From Deltaproteobacteria bacterium (GTDB lineage Bacteria > Desulfobacterota > GWC2-55-46), in NCBI GenBank assembly GCA_016219075.1, contig JACRCJ010000116.1, positions 1 to 11,160 on the forward strand: a stretch of DNA of 11,160 nt, read 5' to 3'. Made by a program: the position numbers and the translations under genes. This document shows, in pieces, positions 5,953 to 11,160 of this stretch (positions are counted from its first letter, which is position 1; each line of letters opens with the position of its first letter). The notes under the pieces are model-generated. The model did no database searches. It saw nothing but the letters and a program-made list of their open reading frames with translations, and was not told the DNA's origin.

Positions 5953-6051
5953 GCGATACCCCCTTTCTCTATACCTCATATTCTGGCGAACACGAGAAAA
6001 TTTTCCTGACGATGACACTGAGAGCGTTCGCCTCCATATACTATGGTGTAT

Positions 6052-6120
6052 TTATTCAACCCCTGAAGTCGTATCCACCCGTTCTTTCAGCCGAATTCGA
6101 TAAAAATTATTCAACCCCTG
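6052..6120 (-). repeat. Direct repeat pair in the leader of the DUF2778-like gene
   Basis: The 14-mer TTATTCAACCCCTG occurs at 6052-6065 and 6107-6120, 55 bases apart. On the minus strand it reads CAGGGGTTGAATAA and lies between the promoter at 6136-6164 and the start at 5952, that is in the 5' UTR or operator position. A regulator site or a duplication scar are both possible. Confidence 0.5.
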
Positions 6121-6135
6121 CAATTTATAGGACCA

Positions 6136-6164
6136 ATATTATCCCAACCAGCCCATTCGGTCAA
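6136..6164 (-). promoter_or_regulatory. Probable promoter of the DUF2778-like/membrane pair
   Basis: Minus-strand TTGACC (-35, plus 6159-6164), a 17-base spacer and TAATAT (-10, plus 6136-6141). Transcription would begin near 6129 and give a leader of roughly 175 nucleotides containing the two 14-mer repeats. It starts just after the stop of the terminase relic. Confidence 0.5.
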
Positions 6165-6170
6165 CCCATC

Positions 6171-6323
6171 TCACACGATACTCGCCGTTACTTCTTCCTT
6201 TCGCCTTGGCCTGTCTCTGGTAATCCCGGCGGCGTGGACGGCAAGCGCCAATGCCCAGAACTTATCGGCATGATGCCGCTCGTTCTTCTCGGTGTCATAC
6301 CGAGCGTATCCGGCCTCTGTTGA
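6171..6323 (-). pseudogene. C-terminal relic of a Mu gp28-like phage terminase large subunit
   Basis: On the minus strand, about 50 codons from 6323 to the TGA at 6171-6173 encode TEAGYARYDTEKNERHHADK followed by FWALALAVHAAGITRDRPRR. The pattern RFD-E-x(4-6)-HADRFWALALA is what I recall from the extreme C-terminus of large terminase / FluMu gp28-like packaging proteins; here it reads RYDTEKNERHHADKFWALALA-like with two gaps in wording. The frame extends to an ATG at 6368, but that part runs through the terminator of the hydrolase gene and is not homologous. More than nine tenths of the protein is missing, so this is a deletion remnant of a prophage. The identification is from memory of the motif and needs a profile search. 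Confidence 0.55.
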
Positions 6324-6340
6324 CGAAATTAATAAGAGAC

Positions 6341-6366
6341 CAAAAAAAGGGGGCCGTCGGCCCCCC
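6341..6366 (-). terminator. Intrinsic terminator of the purM-purN-DUF523-UPF0173 operon
   Basis: Minus-strand GGGGGCC, loop GAC, GGCCCCC (plus 6349-6365), directly followed by seven U residues (complement of 6342-6348). It begins ten bases after the hydrolase stop codon. A textbook Rho-independent terminator. Confidence 0.93.
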
Positions 6367-6375
6367 ACAATCCTC

Positions 6376-7047
6376 TCAGACCTCCGCGCTCCCGCCCGGT
6401 TTGAGTATCACCACCTTTACAGGTCTTCCCGCAAGGCCCTTTTTGAATACCTCCGGGTCCTGCTTTATAACATCGAATGTGTTGTAGTGCATCGGGACGA
6501 CCATCTTGGGCTTGAGCATCCCGACTGCCCTTATTGCGTCTTCTATGCCCATCGTGAAGTTGTCTCCGATGGGAAGGAGCGCGCAGTCTATCTTATTGGT
6601 CTCTCCTATCAGGGCCATGTCTGAGAAGAGCCCAGTGTCCCCGGCGTGATATACGGTTTTGCCGTCCATGGTCACAAGAAACCCGCAGGGGTTCCCGGCA
6701 GCCCCGATCTCGGTCGTGGAGCCGTGGTGCGCTATCGTGAGCTTGACGCGGCCGAACGGGAAGTCATGCCCGCCTCCTATGTGCATGGGGTGGCCGGTTG
6801 CGCCCTTTACCGTGCAGTAGTTTACGAGCTCGAAGGGGGCTATTACCGGGGCCTTGTTCTTCTTCGATATCTCGACCGCGTCACCGAGGTGGTCTGCGTG
6901 CCCGTGGGTGACGAGAACGGCCTCTACCTTTACTTCACCCGGCTTTAAAACCGCCACCGGGTTGCCGCTCAAAAATGGGTCTATGATGATGGAGTGGGCG
7001 CCGGAAGTGATGGTGAAGCAGGAGTGTCCCTGGTATGTTATCTTCAT
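6376..7047 (-). CDS. UPF0173 metal-dependent hydrolase (beta-lactamase fold)
   Basis: Member of the UPF0173/YtkL group of small metallo-beta-lactamase-fold hydrolases; the physiological substrate is unknown. The 223 residues are of normal length and carry all metal ligands: THGHADHLGD (47-56), H107-H108 in IAHHGS, H134 with D137 in YHAGDTGLFSD, and H187 in VPMHYNTFD. The N-terminal MKITYQGHSCF and IIDPFLSGNP are characteristic of the group. The ATG at 7047 has GAGGAGG five bases upstream. It is the last gene of the minus-strand operon led by purM, 49 bases after DUF523, and is followed at once by a strong terminator. Confidence 0.93.
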   Translation of the reverse strand: MKITYQGHSCFTITSGAHSIIIDPFLSGNPVAVLKPGEVKVEAVLVTHGHADHLGDAVEISKKNKAPVIAPFELVNYCTVKGATGHPMHIGGGHDFPFGRVKLTIAHHGSTTEIGAAGNPCGFLVTMDGKTVYHAGDTGLFSDMALIGETNKIDCALLPIGDNFTMGIEDAIRAVGMLKPKMVVPMHYNTFDVIKQDPEVFKKGLAGRPVKVVILKPGGSAEV

Positions 7048-7096
7048 AAGTGCCTCCTCTTGAAGTTTTCAAACCTTTGCGACCGCGCCGGGGCCG

Positions 7097-7534
7097 CTAA
7101 AACCCCGTTACCCTGACCCCGTTCTTCTCAAGGAGCGCCGCTGTGACCCCGGCGCCGTTGACTGTTACGCCGTCCCTTTTTATCGACCCGACGCCGCACG
7201 ACGGGCTCCGTTCCTTCAAACAGGCAGCGGTGGCCCCGGTCAGGCGCGCAATGCTGAGAGTCTCTTCGGCCCCCCTGATGAAGTTTGCGGTCACATCCCG
7301 GCCGTTCTCATCCATGACGCGCGATGAGCCGGAGAGGACATCCCTTCCGTCGCCTTCCGCTATCTCGGCTTTGGGCCTCGGCGTAGAGATCCCTCCGAGC
7401 TGTTCGGGGCATACCGGTACTATTACAGAGCCTTTAAGCGCCGACAAGGCCGCCTCCGAGAGGGCGTCTTTTCCGTCGTGCCTTGTCCGTAGCCCGACAA
7501 GGCAGGCGCTAACGATCACGACAGGGCTGTCCAT
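7097..7534 (-). CDS. DUF523 family protein
   Basis: A conserved family of unknown function, rich in invariant cysteines. The 145 residues show the complete family pattern: VSACLVG (8-14) with C11, VPVCPEQLGGISTPR (39-53) with C42, EIAEGDGRDVL, DVTANFIRGAEETL, LKERSPSCGVGSI (106-118) with C113, and GVTAALLEKNGV near the end. C105 precedes LKERSPSC. The position that is usually Cys in the CRYDG motif reads Thr here (TRHDG, 17-21), so one commonly conserved Cys is missing. The ATG at 7534 has no clear ribosome binding site. It begins 33 bases after the purN stop and is probably translated from the same mRNA. Nothing in the context reveals its role; it is not a known purine enzyme. Confidence 0.9.
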   Translation of the reverse strand: MDSPVVIVSACLVGLRTRHDGKDALSEAALSALKGSVIVPVCPEQLGGISTPRPKAEIAEGDGRDVLSGSSRVMDENGRDVTANFIRGAEETLSIARLTGATAACLKERSPSCGVGSIKRDGVTVNGAGVTAALLEKNGVRVTGF

Positions 7535-7567
7535 AGGGTCGCTTTATAGCCGTTTTAAGGGTGATAT

Positions 7568-8227
7568 TTAAGAACGGGGTACCGTTATCTTCGGGTTTTC
7601 CATTGTGCCGGAGGCCTCGGGGCCTTTTTCGACAAAGACCCGTCTCCCCAGGATATTGAGCCTTCCTTCGGAGAAGAGCCGTATCGCGTGAGGGTATATC
7701 CTGTGCTCCTCGGCGAGTATCCTTTTACTCAGCGTCTCAGGCGTGTCGGCGTCTAAAACAGGCACTACAGCCTGGATGATGATGGGGCCGCTGTCCAGGC
7801 CCCCGTCTACGAAGTGAACCGTGCATCCTGAGAACTTTACCCCGTGCTCAAGTGCTTTTCTTTGGACATCGAGGCCCGGAAAGGCCGGTAAAAGCGACGG
7901 GTGGATGTTCATTATCCGCATCGGGAAGGCTTCGAGCATGACCGGAGAGATTATCCTCATGAACCCGGCGAGTACCACAAGCTCGACCCTGTGCTCACGA
8001 AGTTCCCTTACGACCGCGCTGTCGAACTCTTCCCTTGTCCGGTAGTCTTTCTTATGGAGCACAACCGAGGGTATCCTGTGCTTTTTCGCCCTCTCCAGGG
8101 CGTAGGCCTCAGGGTTGTCCGTGATCACGACTTTCACGGAGGCCTCAAGGGTACCGGCCTCGATGGAGTCGATTATGGACTGGAGGTTGCTGCCGCTCCC
8201 TGATACGAGGACTCCTAAATTTACCAT
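7568..8227 (-). CDS. purN: Phosphoribosylglycinamide formyltransferase (GAR transformylase)
   Basis: Transfers a formyl group from 10-formyltetrahydrofolate to GAR, giving FGAR, the third step of de novo purine synthesis, in the cytosol. Motifs: GVLVSGSGSNLQSIID (5-20) for phosphate binding, AGFMRIISP, NIHPSLLPAFPG with catalytic N107 and H109, and FVDGGLDSGPIIIQ with D145. The 219 residues slightly exceed the E. coli enzyme because of a polar tail after about residue 200. The ATG at 8227 has only a weak ribosome binding site. purM lies 75 bases upstream on the same strand, the usual purMN pairing; here the unused interval has no terminator. Confidence 0.96.
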   Translation of the reverse strand: MVNLGVLVSGSGSNLQSIIDSIEAGTLEASVKVVITDNPEAYALERAKKHRIPSVVLHKKDYRTREEFDSAVVRELREHRVELVVLAGFMRIISPVMLEAFPMRIMNIHPSLLPAFPGLDVQRKALEHGVKFSGCTVHFVDGGLDSGPIIIQAVVPVLDADTPETLSKRILAEEHRIYPHAIRLFSEGRLNILGRRVFVEKGPEASGTMENPKITVPRS

Positions 8228-8302
8228 TAAAGGCCGCCTGTCATTAAGATTTTCCTCTTCCTCCGCAGCAAAGCGATGAAGCCGATTCCAAAGACCCAGG
8301 GA

Positions 8303-9343
8303 TCAGATGTACTCGACATCGGGTTCTTTGGGTTTTTTCGGGGCGATCTCTCCTATGGAGAAGGGGGTCTCCTTGAGCGCCTTGAGCGTTTTCATCACGG
8401 CGGTCTCGTCTCTGGACCTCACTATAAGGACAAGCCCCACCCCGCAGTTAAAGGTCCTGAGCATCTCGGGGTCGTCTATGGAGCCGCCCTTTTGGATGAG
8501 ATCGAATATGGGGGGGACCTTCCATGAACCCCTCTTTATAACGGCCTTGAGCCCCTTTGGGAGCACCCTCGGGATGTTGTCCGTAAAGCCGCCGCCCGTG
8601 ATGTGCGCCATGCCGAGGACTTCGAACCTCTCAAGGAGCTTCAGGACCGGCTTTACATAAATACGGGTGGGCGTGAGGAGCACGGAGCCGATAGTTTTCT
8701 TGAACCCCTCCGGGACGCTCTTTACGGTGAGCCCCAGGGTGTCGAATATGACCTTTCTGGCAAGCGAGTACCCGTTACTGTGAAGGCCGCTTGAGGCAAG
8801 CCCTATAATTCTGTCGCCCGGCCTTATCCTTGAGCCGTTGATGATCTTTTTCCTCTCCACCACCCCGACGGCAAACCCCGCGAGGTCGTACTCCCCGGGT
8901 TTGTAGAGCCCCGGCATCTCTGCGGTCTCGCCCCCAATGAGGGCGCACCCGGCCTCCCTGCACCCGTCGGCTATGCCTTTTACGACCTCGGCGGCCTTTT
9001 TGGCTTCGAGCTTTCCGGTGGCGAAGTAATCGAGGAAGAAGAGCGGAGAGGCCCCGCTTACGAGTATGTCGTTTACGCTCATCGCCACGAGGTCCACTCC
9101 GACGGTCGAGTGGGTGTCGGTCATGAAGGCCACCATGAGCTTGGTCCCGACCCCGTCGGTCGAGGAGACGAGCACCGGGTCTTTAATGCCTTTGAAACCG
9201 GCGGAGAAGAGGGCCCCGAACCCGCCTATGTCGCCGAGGACCTCTTTACGGAAGGTCTTTCGGACATTCGGCTTTATGAGGTCTACAAGCCTTGCCCCTT
9301 CGTCGATTGAGACGCCTGCGTCGCTGTATGTAAGTTTTTTCAT
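8303..9343 (-). CDS. purM: Phosphoribosylformylglycinamidine cyclo-ligase (AIR synthase)
   Basis: Closes the imidazole ring of FGAM to AIR using ATP, the fifth step of purine synthesis. The product is 346 residues from the ATG at 9343, the normal length, with STDGVGTK (61-68), DLVAMSVND (84-92), GGETAEMPG (137-145), GLHSNGYSL (186-194), HITGGGFTDNIPR (247-259) and FNCGVG (298-303). The frame continues upstream to a TTG at 9379, but that triplet is part of the -35 box of the promoter and the extra 12 residues are not homologous. No ribosome binding site precedes the ATG, and the promoter is so close that the mRNA should begin at or within a base or two of the start codon. First gene of the operon with purN, DUF523 and the UPF0173 hydrolase. 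Confidence 0.96.
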   Translation of the reverse strand: MKKLTYSDAGVSIDEGARLVDLIKPNVRKTFRKEVLGDIGGFGALFSAGFKGIKDPVLVSSTDGVGTKLMVAFMTDTHSTVGVDLVAMSVNDILVSGASPLFFLDYFATGKLEAKKAAEVVKGIADGCREAGCALIGGETAEMPGLYKPGEYDLAGFAVGVVERKKIINGSRIRPGDRIIGLASSGLHSNGYSLARKVIFDTLGLTVKSVPEGFKKTIGSVLLTPTRIYVKPVLKLLERFEVLGMAHITGGGFTDNIPRVLPKGLKAVIKRGSWKVPPIFDLIQKGGSIDDPEMLRTFNCGVGLVLIVRSRDETAVMKTLKALKETPFSIGEIAPKKPKEPDVEYI

Positions 9344-9350
9344 GCGGAAT

Positions 9351-9379
9351 AGATTAATCCAAACCGCAGCCAAAGTCAA
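9351..9379 (-). promoter_or_regulatory. purM promoter, apparently giving a leaderless mRNA
   Basis: Minus-strand TTGACT (-35, plus 9374-9379), a 17-base spacer and TAATCT (-10, plus 9351-9356). Only seven bases (9344-9350) separate the -10 box from the purM ATG, so transcription would start at about the A of the start codon. The absence of a ribosome binding site fits this. Confidence 0.65.
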
Positions 9380-9592
9380 TATGGAGAGGAGGCGGGAGGG
9401 CCATTTTTACAGGGACGGCCTCGCCGGGGCTGTTTTTCCGCGGAACCCGAAGCAGGTGTTCGTAAAAAGCACATCTCCCTGGGCAGTACTGCATAAAATC
9501 TTATGCATATATCTCAACCATTTTATAAGCGCAATTTCAACTAAACAACGAATCCATATAATTTTCCTTGATATTTTATTTATCTTTCAGTT
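9380..9592. other. Intergenic region upstream of purM and spoVG
   Basis: The first hundred bases are GC-rich and show no gene; a T5 run at 9431-9435 follows a GC-rich stretch with only poor pairing. From about 9485 the DNA turns strongly AT-rich, including the palindrome at 9490-9507 and the DNA leading to the sigma-54 promoter at 9593. The AT-rich stretch is what one expects for a bent activation region, but no clear IHF site was found by eye. Confidence 0.4.
9490..9507. promoter_or_regulatory. Palindrome upstream of the sigma-54 promoter, candidate activator site
   Basis: TGCATAA-AATC-TTATGCA: perfect 7-bp arms with a 4-base spacer, about 86 bases before the -24 element. This is the position where enhancer-binding proteins of sigma-54 systems usually bind. 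No regulator gene is in the window, so the protein is unknown. Confidence 0.45.
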
Positions 9593-9608
9593 TGGCACCG
9601 TCATTGCA
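9593..9608 (+). promoter_or_regulatory. Sigma-54 (RpoN) -24/-12 promoter upstream of spoVG
   Basis: TGGCACC (9593-9599), four bases, TTGCA (9604-9608). The consensus is TGGCACG-N4-TTGCW; only one base differs, and the GG and GC cores are exactly 12 bases apart. The start would be near 9620, giving a leader of about 230 nucleotides before spoVG. No nearer gene on the plus strand could use it. Confidence 0.7.
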
Positions 9609-9853
9609 GTGTATTACCCGTGAAATCAATTACAATCAAAGACCAAAAATGTTCCTTACCCGGACCACACTGGCGACCTTGTACCTGCTCGGGCATTTAC
9701 GGAAGAGGTGTTGAATATCTCACGGCTGCGCGATTCGTTTTTTTAAAATTTTGACGGACTCCCAAAAACAGATGAACAGAGCAAGGCAGCCAAAACTTTC
9801 TTGAACAAAGAGCGTTTAAAAAAAACAAGCAATCAAAGCAAGGAGGGGTGACT

Positions 9854-10147
9854 ATGCGTATCACGGAAATCAAAGTACTGCCGGTGGACGGTGACGAAAA
9901 GCTAAAGGCCTATGTGACGATAAAACTCGACGACTGCTTTGTCGTCAGGGACATGAAGGTCATAAAGGGCACTACCGGGTACTTCATCGCCATGCCCGCC
10001 AAAAAGATGAAGGACGGGACTTACAGGGACCTCGTCCACCCGCTCGACAAACCCACAAGGCAGTTGCTTGAGGACCTGGTCTTGAACGAGTACAAGAAGG
10101 TATACGCTGAGTACCTGAAGGGCACACCCCTCTCCACAGCCGTGTAG
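9854..10147 (+). CDS. spoVG: SpoVG family RNA/DNA-binding regulator
   Basis: SpoVG proteins are small nucleic-acid-binding regulators, best known for septation and sporulation control in Firmicutes but widespread in other bacteria including Deltaproteobacteria; here the targets are unknown. The 97 residues match the family: MRITEIKVLPV, LKAYVTIKLDDCFVVRDMKVIKG, the signature GYFIAMPAKKMKDGTYRDLVHPL (42-64) and LNEYKKVYAEYLKG near the end. A GTG at 9848 is also in frame, but it overlaps the ribosome binding site AGGAGG (9841-9846), so the ATG at 9854, seven bases after it, is the start. The gene stands alone, divergent from purM, behind a sigma-54 promoter and a leader of about 230 bases, and is followed by a large hairpin. 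Confidence 0.94.
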   Translation: MRITEIKVLPVDGDEKLKAYVTIKLDDCFVVRDMKVIKGTTGYFIAMPAKKMKDGTYRDLVHPLDKPTRQLLEDLVLNEYKKVYAEYLKGTPLSTAV

Positions 10148-10595
10148 GCGCAGTAAAACTACTTGTATTCCGGACCCCCGGCCACTCAAGGGCATCTGCC
10201 TTCTGTGGCGGGGGTCTCAGGGATAGCACAATAACCTGTGCACTTTTGTACCGGTCTGACGAGGCCTTCCTGGAAGCGTCACGGTTCTTATCCGGTTTTT
10301 TCCGGGCCGCGCCCAATAGGAGCGCACCTCCGGGCTCACTCATTGACGACCGCCCAATGTCTGACGAATATATTTTTACCGTGCTTCCGTCTTTACTTGA
10401 AAAAAATATTACAAAAAAGAGCGGCAACCTCAAAAGAGACCTCCCGCAAGCCTTGTCCGGCGATATCAAAGAGGCGGGTCCGTCAAAAACCGCGCTACAG
10501 GCAGGCTTGGGCGGATCGAACGCTCCGGAAAATTAAAATAAACCGCCCCGCCGCTTTTCTCGGGGTATACGAAGGAAATATCGTTAGTCAGCCTA
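10148..10595. other. Intergenic region after spoVG, no supported gene
   Basis: Apart from the hairpin at 10173-10216, no feature is certain. One plus-strand frame is open from just after spoVG to a TAA at 10534-10536, but its only early start is TTG 10246 without a ribosome binding site, and the predicted product resembles nothing I know. A weak promoter-like pair, TTGACG (10343-10348) and TATATT (10369-10374), has a 20-base spacer. CCCCG (10546-10550) and CGGGG (10561-10565) could pair. Confidence 0.4.
10173..10216 (+). terminator. Large hairpin after spoVG, possible terminator or RNA end
   Basis: GACCCCCGGCCAC (10173-10185) pairs with GTGGCGGGGGTC (10205-10216): 12 base pairs with one bulged G. 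The loop itself holds AAGGGCA/TGCCTT, which can pair further. It lies 25 bases past the spoVG stop. No U-tract follows, so it is not a classical intrinsic terminator. Confidence 0.5.
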
Positions 10596-10632
10596 CGCGG
10601 CAAGCCGCGGGGAATTAAACCCCGACAGGGGA
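10596..10632 (+). promoter_or_regulatory. Competing short hairpins over the ribosome binding site of the next gene
   Basis: Three overlapping pairings: CGCGG (10596-10600) with CCGCG (10605-10609); CGGGG (10608-10612) with CCCCG (10620-10624); CCCC (10620-10623) with GGGG (10628-10631). The last GGGG is the only ribosome-binding-like sequence before the ATG at 10641, so the second pairing exposes it and the third hides it. The stems are short and the switch is hypothetical. Confidence 0.3.
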
Positions 10633-10640
10633 TTAAAATA

Positions 10641-11160
10641 ATGAGCGCACTCGGAGACCACAAAAAAACACTCCTCCACTCGGCCGCGTTTCTTGGCATA
10701 ACGGCCGCGTTGTACTATCCCGTCGTCACAAATATCAGGAGGTCCGTAGCAGGGACCCTCGACGACTCGTACGTGATACTGTGGCTCCTGTGGCAGGTCA
10801 GGCATACCATCTTCGATCTCGACAACAGCCTCTCGTACTCGTCCTTCGTCGAGTCGCCCTTCGGGCTGGAGGTCACGCACTCGACCATCATAAACCACCT
10901 TTTCGCGCTCCCTTTTACCTGGGTCCTGGGCCCTGTCGGCTCCTACAATGTCATGATACTCTCCTCGTTTTTTCTCTCGGCCCTCGGGATGTACCTCCTC
11001 GTAAACGAGGTCACAGGGTGCAGGGCCGCCGCTTTTTTTTCCGGGCTTGCCTTCTCGTTCTCCCCGTTCCATACGGCGTTTTCCGCAACAGGCGGGATGG
11101 ACGCCTCGCAGATGCAGTACATGCCTCTCACACTCCTCTTTCTCGTCAGGCACGAAAGGA
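10641..11160 (+). CDS. Polytopic membrane protein, possibly GT-C glycosyltransferase, N-terminal part
   Basis: The frame runs open to the window edge: 173 codons and one base from the ATG at 10641, which is preceded by AGGGG (10627-10631) nine bases upstream. The sequence starts with a short polar end, a first membrane segment (about 12-30), and then a large probably periplasmic loop with an acidic pair early on (GTLDDSYVILWLLWQVRHTI split at D41-D42, residues 39-58). More membrane segments follow at about 86-98, 102-122, 128-142 and 160-170. This layout, with an acidic pair after the first helix and a W-rich helix following, is typical of GT-C-fold lipid-linked sugar transferases (PMT/YfhO-like) that build cell-surface glycans, but no diagnostic motif proves it. 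It is well downstream of spoVG and its hairpin, so it is probably a separate unit. Confidence 0.7.
   Translation, partial: MSALGDHKKTLLHSAAFLGITAALYYPVVTNIRRSVAGTLDDSYVILWLLWQVRHTIFDLDNSLSYSSFVESPFGLEVTHSTIINHLFALPFTWVLGPVGSYNVMILSSFFLSALGMYLLVNEVTGCRAAAFFSGLAFSFSPFHTAFSATGGMDASQMQYMPLTLLFLVRHER

Noticed and set aside
5953..6018. GTG start giving a 228-residue DUF2778-like protein
   Set aside because: The ribosome binding site before the GTG is 15 bases away, while the internal ATG at 5952 has a well-placed one; not fully excluded.
6052..6120. Possible CRISPR remnant from the direct repeats
   Set aside because: Only two 14-base copies, no partial symmetry, and no cas genes nearby.
9344..9379. 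TTG start giving a 358-residue PurM
   Set aside because: The added 12 residues are not part of the family and the TTG lies within the -35 box of a good promoter; the ATG at 9343 gives the normal length.
9402..9440. Possible plus-strand terminator before the T5 run in the purM upstream region
   Set aside because: Only short interrupted pairs (CAG/CTG, GGC/GCC) form, and no plus-strand gene ends there.
10246..10536. 96-codon plus-strand open frame with a TTG start
   Set aside because: No ribosome binding site, no recognisable homology, and a biased polar product; kept only as part of the intergenic description.
10593..11153. 186-codon minus-strand open frame opposite the membrane protein
   Set aside because: Charged, low-complexity product antisense to a frame with clear membrane helices; a shadow of GC-rich coding on the plus strand.

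Overview
The window is chromosomal DNA of a GC-rich Gram-negative bacterium. A bifunctional-type Rel/SpoT gene next to ridA and a zinc-type rpmB, a SpoVG gene in a non-Bacillus context, and a well-formed sigma-54 promoter together suggest a Desulfobacterota (deltaproteobacterial) or related lineage. That placement is inference; no rRNA or tRNA gene is present to settle it.

Left block (1-3352): the 3' part of a Rel/SpoT-family (p)ppGpp synthetase/hydrolase gene and ridA form a plus-strand pair. About 520 bases of non-coding, hairpin-rich DNA follow. Then come rpmB (L28) on the minus strand, with its own promoter and a strong intrinsic terminator, and a divergent DUF218 (SanA/YdcF-like) membrane-anchored gene.

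Island (about 3334-6340): a 63-codon minus-strand gene tail is cut off exactly where an IS110-family element begins. The element has an intact DEDD transposase with a C-terminal serine domain, extended imperfect inverted repeats, a long non-coding 3' side and flanking GTCCT copies, all resembling the IS1111 subgroup with bridge-RNA elements. Beyond it lie a tightly coupled gene pair, an L,D-transpeptidase-like DUF2778/Tlde1-type protein and a four-helix membrane protein, with their own promoter. Next is a short fragment that looks like the C-terminus of a Mu gp28-like phage terminase large subunit. The island is visibly more AT-rich than its flanks around the pair and is best read as a mobile or degraded prophage segment.

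Right block (6341-9853): a minus-strand operon, purM-purN-DUF523-UPF0173 hydrolase, runs from a promoter that appears to give a leaderless purM mRNA to a textbook terminator at 6342-6366. It supplies two steps of purine synthesis, formylation of GAR and closure to AIR.

Right end (9490-11160): spoVG on the plus strand sits behind a long leader with a near-consensus sigma-54 (-24/-12) promoter and an upstream palindrome. A large hairpin follows it. A probable GT-C-type polytopic membrane protein then starts at 10641, behind a leader with mutually exclusive short hairpins, and runs off the window.

The most interesting items are the island (IS ends, truncated host gene, cell-wall enzyme with membrane partner, terminase relic), the leaderless purM start and the sigma-54 control of spoVG.
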